From contig CAYGQE010000001.1 of the NCBI GenBank assembly GCA_964351995.1, forward strand, positions 1-64,000: a stretch of 64,000 nucleotides of DNA. Reading direction: 5' to 3'. The position numbers were made by a program, and so were the translations under genes. Origin of the DNA: SZUA-35 sp964351995 (GTDB lineage: Bacteria; Actinomycetota; Acidimicrobiia; Acidimicrobiales; SZUA-35). Position 1 is the stretch's first letter. Every line of letters starts with the position of its first letter. Shown here piece by piece: positions 49,350-58,775 of the stretch. Below the pieces are notes generated by a model that was not told the DNA's origin, did not search any database, and saw nothing but the letters and a program-made list of their open reading frames with translations.

Positions 49350-50591
49350 TCAGGCTCCTCGCCGTTGGCCAACCGGGAAACGGATCGGCATGGTGGTCGG
49401 CCCCGAGATGAACGTCGACGCCAGATACGGCGTCGGCCCGGCCAACTCGAGTTCCGGCAGTCGAAGCAAGATCTGACGGAGCAATGCGTCGATCTCCAGC
49501 CGAGCGAGATTTGCCCCAAGGCAGAAGTGCGGGCCTCCCCCACCAAACGCCAGATGGTCCGCCGCATTCGACCTCGTGATGTCGAACCGATCGGGTTCGG
49601 CGAACACACTCGAGTCACGGTTGGCGGCCCCGTAGTACATGACCACCTTGTCGCCGGTGGCGATCTCCTTGCCGCCCAACGTGGTGCTTCGAGTTGCCGT
49701 TCGCCGCATATAGATCACCGGTGACACGAACCGCAGCATCTCCTCGACCGCGTTCGCGAGTAATCCGTCAGGGTCAGCCTGCAGTGCCGCCATCTGGTCA
49801 CCGTCGCGGAGCAACTCGAGCATGCCGCCCGACACCAGATTGCGAGTGGTGTCTCCACCGGCATCGACCAACAGCATGAAGAACAGAGCGAAGTCGATGA
49901 TGTCGAGCTGTTGGCCATCGACTTCGGCGTTGATGATCCGGGTCGACAAATCTTCGCCGGGCTCACTCGACTTCTTGCCGTAGACCTCCGCTGCATACGT
50001 GAACATGTCGGTTTGGGCCTGCCGCCGCTGCTCCGTGGTGACCACATCACCTGACGAGTGCAGAATCTCGGTCAGCTTGTAGAGCTCACGGCCATCCTCG
50101 AGCGGTAAGCCCATGAGATCAGCAATGAGGTAGCTCGGCATCTCACCGGCGAGGTCGGACACGAGATCACACGTCCCGCGCTCGATCACTTCGTCGACGA
50201 TCGCAACCGCAAGGCCTTCGACTCGCTCGGTGAGCTGCCGAACATTGCGGGGCGTGAAGTCACTGCTGATAAGACGGCGCAGGCGGGTGTGGTAGGGCGG
50301 GTCCGCCATCAACATCATCTTGTGATCGCCGAGGATGGCACTGGCCTCGGGGTCGTCGGCAGGATCGGCCGGATCACTGATCATGATGGTCGGCTCGCTC
50401 GAGAACGTCTCGTGCTCTCGCCCCACTCGGCGGACGTCTTCGAAGCCAGTCACCGCCCAGAAGCCAGGACCGTTGGGCTCTTCGTGCCAATGCATGGGAT
50501 CGTTGGTCCGCAACCATCGGTAGACCTCCGCCGGGTGACCATCGGCGAACGTCGAGGCAGCGAGGAGATCGATATCAGGTGTGGTGACCAT
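49350..50591 (-). CDS. Cytochrome P450
   Basis: A 413-aa soluble P450. The I-helix oxygen-activation motif is DAGGDTTRN (about residue 238), the K-helix ExxR is in EEMLRFVSPV, and the haem-ligand loop FGGGGPHFCLGANLAR carries the Cys. Length fits bacterial class I enzymes that hydroxylate terpenoids, steroids or fatty acids. No ferredoxin is adjacent. AAGCAT lies 6 nt upstream of the ATG. Confidence 0.93.
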   Translation of the reverse strand: MVTTPDIDLLAASTFADGHPAEVYRWLRTNDPMHWHEEPNGPGFWAVTGFEDVRRVGREHETFSSEPTIMISDPADPADDPEASAILGDHKMMLMADPPYHTRLRRLISSDFTPRNVRQLTERVEGLAVAIVDEVIERGTCDLVSDLAGEMPSYLIADLMGLPLEDGRELYKLTEILHSSGDVVTTEQRRQAQTDMFTYAAEVYGKKSSEPGEDLSTRIINAEVDGQQLDIIDFALFFMLLVDAGGDTTRNLVSGGMLELLRDGDQMAALQADPDGLLANAVEEMLRFVSPVIYMRRTATRSTTLGGKEIATGDKVVMYYGAANRDSSVFAEPDRFDITRSNAADHLAFGGGGPHFCLGANLARLEIDALLRQILLRLPELELAGPTPYLASTFISGPTTMPIRFPVGQRRGA

Positions 50592-50646
50592 CGGGCGATG
50601 CTTGCAGGTGTCGCACCGCCAACGCCATTGCTGATCAGCCTTGACG

Positions 50647-50684
50647 ACCTTGACCTGCTAGCCTTGGGTCAAGGAGGTCAAGGT
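50647..50684. promoter_or_regulatory. Operator of the antitoxin-toxin operon
   Basis: ACCTTGACCT (50647-50656) and AGGTCAAGGT (50675-50684) are perfect inverted copies, with GGGTCAAGG between them. The array covers a TAGCCT -10-like box (50659-50664) and the AAGGAGG ribosome site. That layout fits autorepression by the antitoxin. Confidence 0.6.
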
Positions 50685-51185
50685 ATGAACACAACCGGAT
50701 GGATCGATGACGCATCAGCGGCGTTCGAATCTGCGCTGATCGACTTGGTTGGCGAGCAGCAGCCGCAACTCGATGCCGCCGAGGCGGGTCGACGAGCGGC
50801 ACTCAAGGCGGTCAGCGGTGCGATGTGGACCGATGCGGTCGGCCCGTTCTACGACACCGAAGGCGTGATGTCGCTGCTCGGCGGCGTGTCGAAGCAAGCC
50901 GTCAACGATCGCGTTCGGCGTCACCGTCTGCTTGCCCTCCGAACAGGGTCTGGGCGCCTGGTGTACCCGGTAGCCCAATTCCACGATGAGCAGGTGGTCG
51001 ACGGACTCGGTGCCGTGCTCGACGTGCTGGTGCCAGACAACACCGAGGCCTGGATGGTTGCTTCCTGGCTCGCCACTCCAGACCCCGAGCTCGGTCACCA
51101 AGCACCATTCGAGGCTCTGCGAAGCGGAGCGGTCGACGATGTGTTGGCGGCCGCTCGAGAGCTGGCCGGCGCACTCCGCGGCTGA
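50685..51185 (+). CDS. DUF2384 (MbcA/ParS/Xre)-type antitoxin of the RES pair
   Basis: A 166-aa protein with a strong AAGGAGG site. The middle (GVMSLLGGVSKQAVNDRVRRHRLLALRTGSGRLVYPVAQF) is a DNA-binding, helix-turn-helix-like segment with a winged turn. The C-terminus (MVASWLATPDPELGHQAPFEALRSGAVDDVLAAA) has the DUF2384 pattern W..p...L....P...L..G that blocks the RES toxin pocket. The N-terminal 55 residues are longer than usual. It precedes the toxin gene by 7 bp and probably represses the shared promoter. Confidence 0.82.
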   Translation: MNTTGWIDDASAAFESALIDLVGEQQPQLDAAEAGRRAALKAVSGAMWTDAVGPFYDTEGVMSLLGGVSKQAVNDRVRRHRLLALRTGSGRLVYPVAQFHDEQVVDGLGAVLDVLVPDNTEAWMVASWLATPDPELGHQAPFEALRSGAVDDVLAAARELAGALRG

Positions 51186-51192
51186 GCCTCTG

Positions 51193-51828
51193 ATGGACCT
51201 CTATCTCGCTGAACCCCCGGACCGCTCTGATGCTCTTGCCCGCTTTCCGACGCGCACGCTTCGGGCTGGCACGTCCATCCATCGGATCCATCACCATGAG
51301 CTGGGCCCGTTCTGGTTCGGTTCAGCCGAACCGGAGGCCGATACCGGTGGCCGCTTCGACCTCGCGACGCCGAAGGGCTCGTCCTACTGGGCGCTGCAGG
51401 CGGAAGCAGCGTTTCTCGAGCGACTCGCACGTCGGCCGATCACGATGCTGCCGCTGGAACTCCTCGACCGCTTCCACCTCTCGGTCGTGCAGTTGCCCGA
51501 GGACCTGACCGTGGCCAACAGCCCGGTGAAACGGGCACGGGCGTTTGGATTGACCGGCGAGTTTCACACCACGGGCTACTACCCCATCACCCGACGCTGG
51601 GCCGCCGCACTGGCAGCAGCCGGGCATCGAGGTCTCCTCTCCATCCCGCGCCACGACGTCACCGCCAAGCTGCGGGCGCTCACCCTGTTCGGTCGCGGCG
51701 GCGAGCACCGGCCCCGAGGCTGGAAGGCACAGAGCGCACCACTGCCCTCGAGCTTGCTCGACTCGATGGGCGGCTGGGGCATTCGCTGTCTGCCGATCCC
51801 GTTCGAGGTTGACACGATCCAGCCATGA
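51193..51828 (+). CDS. RES-domain toxin (NAD-consuming family)
   Basis: A 211-aa RES protein. The Arg and Glu/Ser residues that name the domain appear in LRAGTSIHRIHH, FGSAEPEADTGGRFDL, and the later EAAFLERL and FHTTGYYPITRRWAAAL. Related toxins degrade NAD+ or ADP-ribosylate targets and stop growth. The antitoxin is directly upstream and the HNH gene's ATG overlaps its stop. The pocket residues look intact, so the toxin is probably active. Confidence 0.82.
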   Translation: MDLYLAEPPDRSDALARFPTRTLRAGTSIHRIHHHELGPFWFGSAEPEADTGGRFDLATPKGSSYWALQAEAAFLERLARRPITMLPLELLDRFHLSVVQLPEDLTVANSPVKRARAFGLTGEFHTTGYYPITRRWAAALAAAGHRGLLSIPRHDVTAKLRALTLFGRGGEHRPRGWKAQSAPLPSSLLDSMGGWGIRCLPIPFEVDTIQP

Positions 51829-52199
51829 GCCAGCCGAGTCGGCGGGCACGACTCGCCTCAATCATCGAACGCGACGGCAACACCTGCGTCTGGTGCGCTC
51901 GCACCATCGACACCCGTCTCGTTCCGGCCACCACCGAACACGTCATTCCGAGAGTGAAGGGCGGGCCGAGCTGGCCCGAGAACGAGTTGGCCGCATGCCG
52001 GCGTTGCAACGGCCGCCGAGGCCACCGCACCCCGGCCGAATGGGCCGACGAGTGCGAGGGCCTGGGTTGGGCCCCAGACCGAGCCCGCATCGTTGCCACC
52101 CTCGAAGCGCTCGAACAGCGCATCGGCAACGAAGGCGGCCAACGCCGAGCCCGGCCGTACCTGGCCTCACAACTCCTCCGCCTTCGCCGCACGATTTGA
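51825..52199 (+). CDS. HNH endonuclease, third gene of the RES operon
   Basis: A 124-aa HNH protein. NTCVWCAR and AACRRCNGRRG give two zinc-binding CxxC pairs, and TTEHVIPRVKGGPSWPENELA contains the catalytic His and Asn. The gene starts within the RES stop codon (ATGA), so the three genes are one translational unit. HNH domains in toxin operons are uncommon; it could be a second effector, or only a cotranscribed passenger. Confidence 0.85.
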   Translation: MSQPSRRARLASIIERDGNTCVWCARTIDTRLVPATTEHVIPRVKGGPSWPENELAACRRCNGRRGHRTPAEWADECEGLGWAPDRARIVATLEALEQRIGNEGGQRRARPYLASQLLRLRRTI

Positions 52200-52228
52200 G
52201 GTCGGCCCCCGACCACCGTTGTCTGCGG

Positions 52229-53086
52229 TTAGGCACCTGTGGCGGCGACGAGGGCGTCGAAGCGGGCGGTTGCCACGGTGGCCAGCTCGTGTTCACGGTC
52301 CTCGGCATGGACGGATGAGCCCCAGATCGCACGCCCGGCCATGAACCCAGCGCAACCATGGGCGCACGCCACCTCGGTCTGGTGCAGGAACACCTCATAC
52401 GGTGCACCCCAGGACAGCACCGCCCAGGGCACCTCAATGGCGTCGTCGACGGCCTGACAGGCCGCGGACCAGCGTTCCGGATGGTCGGCGTCGGACGGGA
52501 ACGGCATCTTGATCACGTCGGGGCCGAGGGCGGCGATCCGCTCGGCCGAGGCCACCACCGTTCGCTCCCGATCAGCGACATCGACGATCTCGTAGGGCAC
52601 AGGTTCGACGAACAACGGCAACTCGGCTTGCCCACACCCGTCGACGACCGAACGAATCAGATCATCCTGGGCGCGAGTGGCGTCACCGCGATCGGGCCGG
52701 TAAAGCACCAGGAGTTTGGCCGCCGACGCACCGACATCCTTGGCTCGTTGGGGGCTCCAGCCGTCGAGCAAGTGGTTGACGACCACACTTGCGTCGTCCA
52801 GATAGCCCTGCGCTTCCAGGGCGCAGAGCGAACCGACTCCTTCGGGCAGGAGGCCGGCCCGAAGGATCTGATCGATCGACAGTTCAGGGTCGAGCATGAC
52901 GGCGGACGCCCGGGTTCCCAGCGCTGCCACCACCTGCTGTTTGAAGTCCACCAGGCGTTCGATCGGCACCGAGGCCGGCTCGGCCCGATCGAACTCGACT
53001 CGAAGTGAGTCACGATGATCGATCGCAAGCACGCAAAGGCGGCCTGCGTCGTCGAGGAGAGGTCGCAAGTACTCGCGATCGATCAT
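52229..53086 (-). CDS. LacD-type class I aldolase of the inositol operon
   Basis: A 285-aa (beta/alpha)8 class I aldolase related to LacD/tagatose-bisphosphate aldolase. The start VLAIDHRDSLR, the FKQQVVAALG...ASAVMLDPE block and the Schiff-base lysine region LGPDVIKMPFP support this. As last gene of an iol operon it most likely performs the IolJ reaction, splitting 2-deoxy-5-keto-gluconate 6-phosphate to dihydroxyacetone phosphate and malonate semialdehyde. That role is inferred; iolJ is normally a different (class II) family. Confidence 0.78.
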   Translation of the reverse strand: MIDREYLRPLLDDAGRLCVLAIDHRDSLRVEFDRAEPASVPIERLVDFKQQVVAALGTRASAVMLDPELSIDQILRAGLLPEGVGSLCALEAQGYLDDASVVVNHLLDGWSPQRAKDVGASAAKLLVLYRPDRGDATRAQDDLIRSVVDGCGQAELPLFVEPVPYEIVDVADRERTVVASAERIAALGPDVIKMPFPSDADHPERWSAACQAVDDAIEVPWAVLSWGAPYEVFLHQTEVACAHGCAGFMAGRAIWGSSVHAEDREHELATVATARFDALVAATGA

Positions 53087-53102
53087 CGAGGAAGCACCCG
53101 GC

Positions 53103-53924
53103 TCAGGGGGTGACCTTGGGCAGGTCCCACCCGTTGGCGTCCCAGTCCTCTTCGATCCACGTGTATGCCGAATGGAAGCACGGCGGGGTCTTGCGCTCTT
53201 CGCCGACGAGCTCGCCAGCGAGGAAGTTCAAGAAGAACATGTGCGAACCGGGTGAGCCGACACTCGAGTGGTAGCCCTTGGGCACAGTGACGAGGTCGCC
53301 GTCGTTCGCGAGGTGGAGCTCGTCGAAGTCCTCATCGACTCGCCAGTTCCGGTGCATGCAGAACCCGTCTTCGGGGTCGGTCCGGAAGTAGTAGACCTCT
53401 TCGAGGTACGGAGAGCCGTCGTAACCGTCGTGACAGTGAGGTGGCCAGCCGGACCACGAACCGCGGGGGACGTAGACCTCATAGAGAATGAGGCGCTCGG
53501 CTTCAAGCGGCGGCGCCAATGCGTGCACGATCTGGCGGCGAGCTGCACCGCCACCGCGGATCTCGATCCTCATGTCTTCTGGTGTGAAGACCCGGACGTC
53601 GTAGCGACCCTCGGCCGGAGCCGAACCAACGGCGCACTCACCGTCGCCTTCGATGGTGATCGACGCTCCGGGAGGGGCGTACAAGATGTTCGGCATCTGG
53701 TCGAACACCGACGTACGGCTCAGCTCGATGTCCTTGCCGTCGACGGTGGCAGTGACGGTTCCTTTGAGCGGGACCACGGCCACTTCCTGGGCCGCTTCGC
53801 CGACCTCGGTGGCCGAAGCTGGATTGTGTACGGCGAACGACAGGTAACGCCATCCCTCGGATTCTGGAGTGATGGGTGCTCGCTTGTCCTTCTGCGAGTT
53901 CCTCAGTGGTGCGGGTTCGGTCAT
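53103..53924 (-). CDS. iolB: 5-deoxy-glucuronate isomerase
   Basis: A 273-aa bicupin that isomerises 5-deoxy-D-glucuronate to 2-deoxy-5-keto-D-gluconate. The metal motif is PPHCHDGYDGSPYLEEVYYF, with a second ligand His in PKGYHSSVGSPGSHMFFLNFLAG. Length and strand order match IolB. It lies between the kinase and aldolase genes, its start overlapping the iolC stop by 4 nt. Confidence 0.92.
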   Translation of the reverse strand: MTEPAPLRNSQKDKRAPITPESEGWRYLSFAVHNPASATEVGEAAQEVAVVPLKGTVTATVDGKDIELSRTSVFDQMPNILYAPPGASITIEGDGECAVGSAPAEGRYDVRVFTPEDMRIEIRGGGAARRQIVHALAPPLEAERLILYEVYVPRGSWSGWPPHCHDGYDGSPYLEEVYYFRTDPEDGFCMHRNWRVDEDFDELHLANDGDLVTVPKGYHSSVGSPGSHMFFLNFLAGELVGEERKTPPCFHSAYTWIEEDWDANGWDLPKVTP

Positions 53925-54910
53925 GACATCTCCTCTGTCTCGGTCTGGCGTACTGGTGGCACTCCGGTGGCCACCATGATTTCGATCTCTTCAAGCGTGG
54001 GCATGTCGTCGCTGCACAGCAGCCGAGAGGCAACGATCGCCCCGGCCGCGTTGGCGTTGATCATCATCTGCTCCGGGCTGAGACCCGTCAGCAATCCGTG
54101 CACCAACGCGCCACCAAACGCGTCGCCGGCGCCCAGGCCGCACACGACCTCGACGGGAGTCGGTGGCACCACGATGGACGTGCCGTCAGCGGACACGGCG
54201 AGAACACCGTCACCGCCCATCTTCACGATGGCCAACTCGATCCCTCGCTCGATCATGCGGGCCGCTGCTTCGTGCGGATCGCCAGTACCCACGGCGACCT
54301 CACACTCTTCTCGGTTGCCGACCGCCACCGTGACCTTGTCGAGGAGGGGGCCGATCTTCTTGCTGGCCTCTTGCGCCGACGACCAGAACATGGGGCGGTA
54401 ATCAAGATCGAGCACCGTGTGTGATCGGCGACCGCGCTCGTCAAGGACGGTGTTGATCGTGGTAGCCGATGGCTCGAAGGCCACACGCGATCCAGGGATC
54501 CACAGCAACGGAACGGACCGGACGAGGTCCATGTCGATGTCGCCGATCTCCAAGTGTTCATCAGGCGCCGAGGGTTGGCGGTAGAACCAGATGTTGGGCT
54601 CGCCCGGGGGGTCGAGTTCGGCGAAGACGACCGGAGTGGCGAGGCCAGGATGGGTCCCGACTCGAGAAGAATCGACGCCGAAGCGGTCGAGGGCTTTGCG
54701 GACATACCCACCGAAGGAGTCGTCACCCACCTTGGTGATCAGTGCACAGCGATGGCCCAAGCGAGCGGTTGCGACCGCAACGTTCGTTGCTGTGCCGCCG
54801 ATGGCGGACTGGAAGGTCGACACGTCAGCCAGCGGTACGCCGACCTGATGGGGGTAGAGATCGACTCCGACCCGCCCAATCGCGAGCATCTCGATCGTTT
54901 CGTCGCTCAT
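53921..54910 (-). CDS. iolC: 5-dehydro-2-deoxygluconokinase
   Basis: A 329-aa PfkB-family sugar kinase that phosphorylates 2-deoxy-5-keto-gluconate. The N-terminal substrate region is GRVGVDLYPHQVGVPLADVSTFQSAIGGTATNVAVATARLG (landmark), and the PfkB signature with the anion hole is in VVCGLGAGDAFGGALVHGLL, with the catalytic Asp in GAGDAF. It lacks the C-terminal DUF2090 aldolase domain that some actinobacterial IolC proteins carry, in agreement with the separate aldolases here. Confidence 0.92.
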   Translation of the reverse strand: MSDETIEMLAIGRVGVDLYPHQVGVPLADVSTFQSAIGGTATNVAVATARLGHRCALITKVGDDSFGGYVRKALDRFGVDSSRVGTHPGLATPVVFAELDPPGEPNIWFYRQPSAPDEHLEIGDIDMDLVRSVPLLWIPGSRVAFEPSATTINTVLDERGRRSHTVLDLDYRPMFWSSAQEASKKIGPLLDKVTVAVGNREECEVAVGTGDPHEAAARMIERGIELAIVKMGGDGVLAVSADGTSIVVPPTPVEVVCGLGAGDAFGGALVHGLLTGLSPEQMMINANAAGAIVASRLLCSDDMPTLEEIEIMVATGVPPVRQTETEEMS

Positions 54911-54912
54911 GG

Positions 54913-56790
54913 TCACCAACCCACTCTCTGTTCGGTCTTGCCCTTGTCGAGTTCGGCTCTGGCATCGACCACCGATTGGCGGTTCGACACTTCGGGGACG
55001 CCGACCTCCCAGAACGTGCCGCCTTCGGTCCACGTGTAGGCATCAACCTTCATGGCGATCACGTAGGTGCGGTCCGATGCCCGAGCGCGATCGACTGCGG
55101 CGCTCAACTCGTCGATCGTCGTGACGTTCTCCGAGCCGCAACCCATTGCCGCCGCGTGGGCCGCAAAGTCGACGGCGAACGGCTCACCGGCGAGTCGGCA
55201 GTCCTCGAGCAGGTTGTTGAACGGTGCGCCGCCCTGATTGGTCTGCAGCCGGTTGATGACGGCGAACCCGCCGTTGTCGCAGACGATCACGATCATCTTG
55301 TGACCCGACAGCACCGAGCTGTAGAGGTCGGAGTTCATCATCATGTAGGAGCCGTCACCGACGAACACGAACACTTCACCGTCGTTGGCCGCACCGCCAC
55401 CGGCGCCGTAGGCCATGGCTGCGCCCCAGCCCCCGGCCGTTTCGTAGCCCATGCAAGAGAAGCCGTACTCGCAGTCGAACGTGCCGATGCCTTTGCTCCA
55501 CCACCCGTTGTTGACCTCGCCGGGGAAGCCACCAGCGGCGGCAAGGCAGACGTCTTGGTCACTTGCCGAGCCGTTGATCGCCGCGACCACCTGGGCGTAG
55601 CTCACCAGGTCATCCGATGGCGTCCCGATCGAGGCGAGGTAGTCACGGAAGCCCTGCTTCTCCTGGGCTGCTCGTTCGATCCATTCGTCTGGTCCGGCCC
55701 ACGACCCGAGCTGGGCGGACAACTCCCGAAGGCTCTCCTGCGCGTCACCCACGACAGGGACCGACCGGTGCTTGACTGCGTCGTACCGGGCGGTGTTCAC
55801 CCCGACGATCACGGTGTCGTCGTTCTTGAAGATGGTCCACGAACCGGTCGTGAAGTCCTGCAGTCGGCAACCGACTGACAGCACCACATCGGCTTCGGCT
55901 GCAAGGTTGTTGGCCGCTTCGCAGCCGGTCACACCGACCGGGCCGACGTAGCGCTCGTCGTCACCGAGGAGGCTGGATTTGCCGGCAACCGTCTCGACGA
56001 CCGGGATTCCGTGCTTGTGAGCGAACTCCGCCACCGTGGCTTCCGCCAACGAGTAGTGCACGCCGCCACCAGCGATGATTAGCGGCTTCCGAGCGTTGCG
56101 CAGCACTTCGGCTGCGGCCAGCAACTCGCCGGTGTCGGGGCGAGGGCGAGCAAGACCATGCACCACGGGCTCGAAGAACTGCTCGGGGTAGTCGAACGCC
56201 ATGGCCTGGACATCCTGCGGAAGGCCGATGAACGCCGGGCCGCGGGTGGCGGGGTCCATCATCGTGACCAGTGCCGCAGGCAGGGACTGGACCACCTGCG
56301 CCGGGTGCATGATGCGATCCCAGTACTTGGTGACCGAGCGGAACGAGTCATTGACCGTGGTCGACGGTTCGCCGAAGTTCTCGACCTGCTGAAGCACCGG
56401 ATCAGGGATCCGAGAGGCAAAGGTGTCGCCAGCGATCAGCAAGAGCGGCAGACGGTTGGCGGAGGCCACACCGGCAGCGGTCACCATGTTGGTGGCCCCG
56501 GGGCCAACCGATGACGTGGCAACCATGACCTGACGGCCCTTGACCGCCTTGTTGTAGGCAGTTGCCGCGAGCGCCATGCCCTGCTCGTTCTGGCCTCGCC
56601 AGGTCGGGAACTCGTCTTTGACCTCTTCGAGGGCATGGCCGAGGCAGGTCACGTTGCCGTGCCCAAAAATGCCGAAGACGCCGGGGAACAGCGGCGCTTC
56701 GGTGCCATCTTCGAGAATGGTGCGTTGCGCCATCATCCAGCGGACGATGGCTTGGGCAGTGGTGAGTCGGATTGTTGATCGAGTGGTCAT
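54913..56790 (-). CDS. iolD: 3D-(3,5/4)-trihydroxycyclohexane-1,2-dione hydrolase (ring-opening)
   Basis: A 625-aa ThDP-dependent enzyme that opens the inositol-derived ring. RLTTAQAIVRWM near the start, GIFGHGNVTCLGHAL, the ThDP glutamate region RGQNEQGMALAA, and the cofactor/Mg motif GDGSYMMMNSDLYS place it firmly in IolD. The start is ATG 56790, with an in-frame ATG at 56799 also possible. Its stop lies 2 bp before the iolC start. Confidence 0.93.
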   Translation of the reverse strand: MTTRSTIRLTTAQAIVRWMMAQRTILEDGTEAPLFPGVFGIFGHGNVTCLGHALEEVKDEFPTWRGQNEQGMALAATAYNKAVKGRQVMVATSSVGPGATNMVTAAGVASANRLPLLLIAGDTFASRIPDPVLQQVENFGEPSTTVNDSFRSVTKYWDRIMHPAQVVQSLPAALVTMMDPATRGPAFIGLPQDVQAMAFDYPEQFFEPVVHGLARPRPDTGELLAAAEVLRNARKPLIIAGGGVHYSLAEATVAEFAHKHGIPVVETVAGKSSLLGDDERYVGPVGVTGCEAANNLAAEADVVLSVGCRLQDFTTGSWTIFKNDDTVIVGVNTARYDAVKHRSVPVVGDAQESLRELSAQLGSWAGPDEWIERAAQEKQGFRDYLASIGTPSDDLVSYAQVVAAINGSASDQDVCLAAAGGFPGEVNNGWWSKGIGTFDCEYGFSCMGYETAGGWGAAMAYGAGGGAANDGEVFVFVGDGSYMMMNSDLYSSVLSGHKMIVIVCDNGGFAVINRLQTNQGGAPFNNLLEDCRLAGEPFAVDFAAHAAAMGCGSENVTTIDELSAAVDRARASDRTYVIAMKVDAYTWTEGGTFWEVGVPEVSNRQSVVDARAELDKGKTEQRVGW

Positions 56791-56833
56791 GGTCGACATC
56801 CAGGGTTGGTGAACAGCAACGTTCGCTGCAGGG

Positions 56834-57742
56834 TCAGGGAAGAGGAGCGAGGGCACCGGTGGCGCGCTCGGTCCGGAAGGCTTCGAGGATTTGGGCAAGG
56901 GAGAGAAGGGGGGTGCCCAACCGCTCCGACGTGGACACCGCAGACAGCGAGGTGTCGTGTGGGATGGTCTGGCCAGCAAAGGCTTCGACTGGAGCGGCGC
57001 CGAATCGGAGGAGTGAGGGGTCGAGGTCGAACGCGGCGACCGTGGCTTCGGCCAGTTCGCGGCGAGTGGTGAATTCCGAACCGCAGCAGTGGAAGATGCC
57101 GGACGTGCGTTGCGCAACCGCCGCCCGCATCACCTCGCCGCACATTGCGCCGAGCGACGGTGACGCCACGCTGTTGAGTTCGGACCCTTCCCACACGGTG
57201 AAAGGCTCGCCTCGTTCGAGGTGATCAACGATCGACGCCACGAAGTAGCCGAAGCCGGGGTCCTGGGCGCGAGGCGTGCTTGGTCGAGCCCAATGGGTGC
57301 CGTTCACACCCGAAACTCGGGCCACCGAGCCGCCACGGTCGAGGGCCACGATCTCCGATGCCGCCTTGAGGAACCCGTAGAGATTGATCGGGTTCGGTGG
57401 CGTGTCCTCGGTGGCACCTTGCTGGGTGCCGTCGAACACCCAGTCTGTCGACACAAGACAGAACGGGATGTCGTGGGTGTTGGCGGCGTCTGCGTAATGC
57501 CGAGTGGCCTCGACATAGGAGTCCCAAGCCAGCCGTCGATCGGCGTGCATGAGATCCCAGTCGTTGAGAATCGCGCAGTGGATGATCGCGTCAGGGGCAG
57601 CCGCGTCGATATTCGCAAGGACAGCATCACGGTCGGTCATGTCGACGCGCGTCGACACCACCTCGTCGCCGTGGCGGTCGGTCAACACCTTGTGGATGTT
57701 GGAACCAACGAACCCGGATGCACCGGTCAGCAGCGTCTTCAC
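56834..57742 (-). CDS. NAD(P)-dependent sugar epimerase/RmlD-like reductase
   Basis: A 302-aa extended SDR. LLTGASGFVGSNI is the Rossmann motif, LVSTDWVFDGTQ and INLYGFLKAASE carry the Ser and Tyr-x3-Lys residues, and GIFHCCGSEFTTRRELAE is the C-terminal substrate part. It resembles dTDP-4-dehydrorhamnose reductase. RmlD-like proteins are not part of standard iol pathways, so its substrate may be an inositol derivative or a deoxy sugar. It stands between iolD and iolG. Confidence 0.8.
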   Translation of the reverse strand: MKTLLTGASGFVGSNIHKVLTDRHGDEVVSTRVDMTDRDAVLANIDAAAPDAIIHCAILNDWDLMHADRRLAWDSYVEATRHYADAANTHDIPFCLVSTDWVFDGTQQGATEDTPPNPINLYGFLKAASEIVALDRGGSVARVSGVNGTHWARPSTPRAQDPGFGYFVASIVDHLERGEPFTVWEGSELNSVASPSLGAMCGEVMRAAVAQRTSGIFHCCGSEFTTRRELAEATVAAFDLDPSLLRFGAAPVEAFAGQTIPHDTSLSAVSTSERLGTPLLSLAQILEAFRTERATGALAPLP

Positions 57743-57743
57743 G

Positions 57744-58775
57744 TCAGGTCACGTCCCGACTTGAGAACTCACTGATTTGCACGGGGCGCTGCTCGCGTAC
57801 CGAGCGCCAGGCGGCTAAGCCGATCACAAGCGGAGCTCGGCCATCCTCACCGCTGACCGGTGTGGTCGTGCCGGCGGCGATCGCAGCAAAGAAGTCACGC
57901 CACTGCGCCAGGTAGGACGGGATGTAGCGATCGAGGAAAAAGTGTTGGACGTTGGCCGTTGCCCCGCCTCGTTCACCTCGGAACACCATCGAGTGGTCGA
58001 GGTGGTTCTCCGACCCCGCAACACCAGCCGAGCCAAACGCTTCCACTCGTTGGTCGTAGCCGTAGGCCGCCTGTCGGCAGTTGTCGATCAAGGTGATGAC
58101 GCCATTGGCGTGGGTGAGCATGACCGAAACCGTGTCGAGGTCGCCGGCTTCGCCGATCTCGGGATCGACCATGACCGCACCCTTGGCGTAGACCTCAACG
58201 ACATCGCTGCCGGCCACGAAGCGGGCCATGTCAAAGTCGTGCACGGTCATGTCGAGGAAGATGCCGCCGCTGGCCTTCACATAGGAGACCGGGGGCGCTG
58301 CAGGGTCGCGGCTTGTAATGCGGATCTGGCGAAGCTCGCCGACCGTGCCGTCCGCGACCGCTTGCTGTACCGCTCCGTGACTGGCATCGAATCGACGATT
58401 GAACCCGATGTGGAGCTGCACTTCGGCGGCACCCACTGCGTCGAGGGCGCGATCAACGGCGTCGAGGTCAAGATCGATCGGCTTCTCGCAGAAGATCGGC
58501 TTGCCCGCTGCTGCGGCCTGCACGATGAGATCGACGTGGGTGTCGGTGCTCGTGCAGATGGCTACGACGTCGACCGACGGATCGTTGATGAGCGCATCCG
58601 GTGACTCGAAGACCTGGCATCCCAGCTGACCGGCAACCGACTGCGCACCCTCGCGATACACATCGAACACGCCAGCCACATGAGCGCCAACGACCTGATT
58701 CTGAATGAGGTCAGCGTGCATGCTGCCGATGCGGCCGACGCCGAGCACGCCAACGCCGATGGATGTGTCGCTCAT
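57744..58775 (-). CDS. iolG: Inositol 2-dehydrogenase
   Basis: A 343-aa Gfo/Idh/MocA oxidoreductase that oxidises myo-inositol at C2. VGVLGVGRIGSMHADLI binds NAD, FCEKPID contains the conserved Glu-Lys-Pro, and SGGIFLDMTVHDFDMARF holds the Asp and His of the inositol site. Close match in length and in the 'HDFDMARF' phrase to IolG makes it the best candidate for the first step. It is coupled with the SDR upstream. Confidence 0.88.
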   Translation of the reverse strand: MSDTSIGVGVLGVGRIGSMHADLIQNQVVGAHVAGVFDVYREGAQSVAGQLGCQVFESPDALINDPSVDVVAICTSTDTHVDLIVQAAAAGKPIFCEKPIDLDLDAVDRALDAVGAAEVQLHIGFNRRFDASHGAVQQAVADGTVGELRQIRITSRDPAAPPVSYVKASGGIFLDMTVHDFDMARFVAGSDVVEVYAKGAVMVDPEIGEAGDLDTVSVMLTHANGVITLIDNCRQAAYGYDQRVEAFGSAGVAGSENHLDHSMVFRGERGGATANVQHFFLDRYIPSYLAQWRDFFAAIAAGTTTPVSGEDGRAPLVIGLAAWRSVREQRPVQISEFSSRDVT

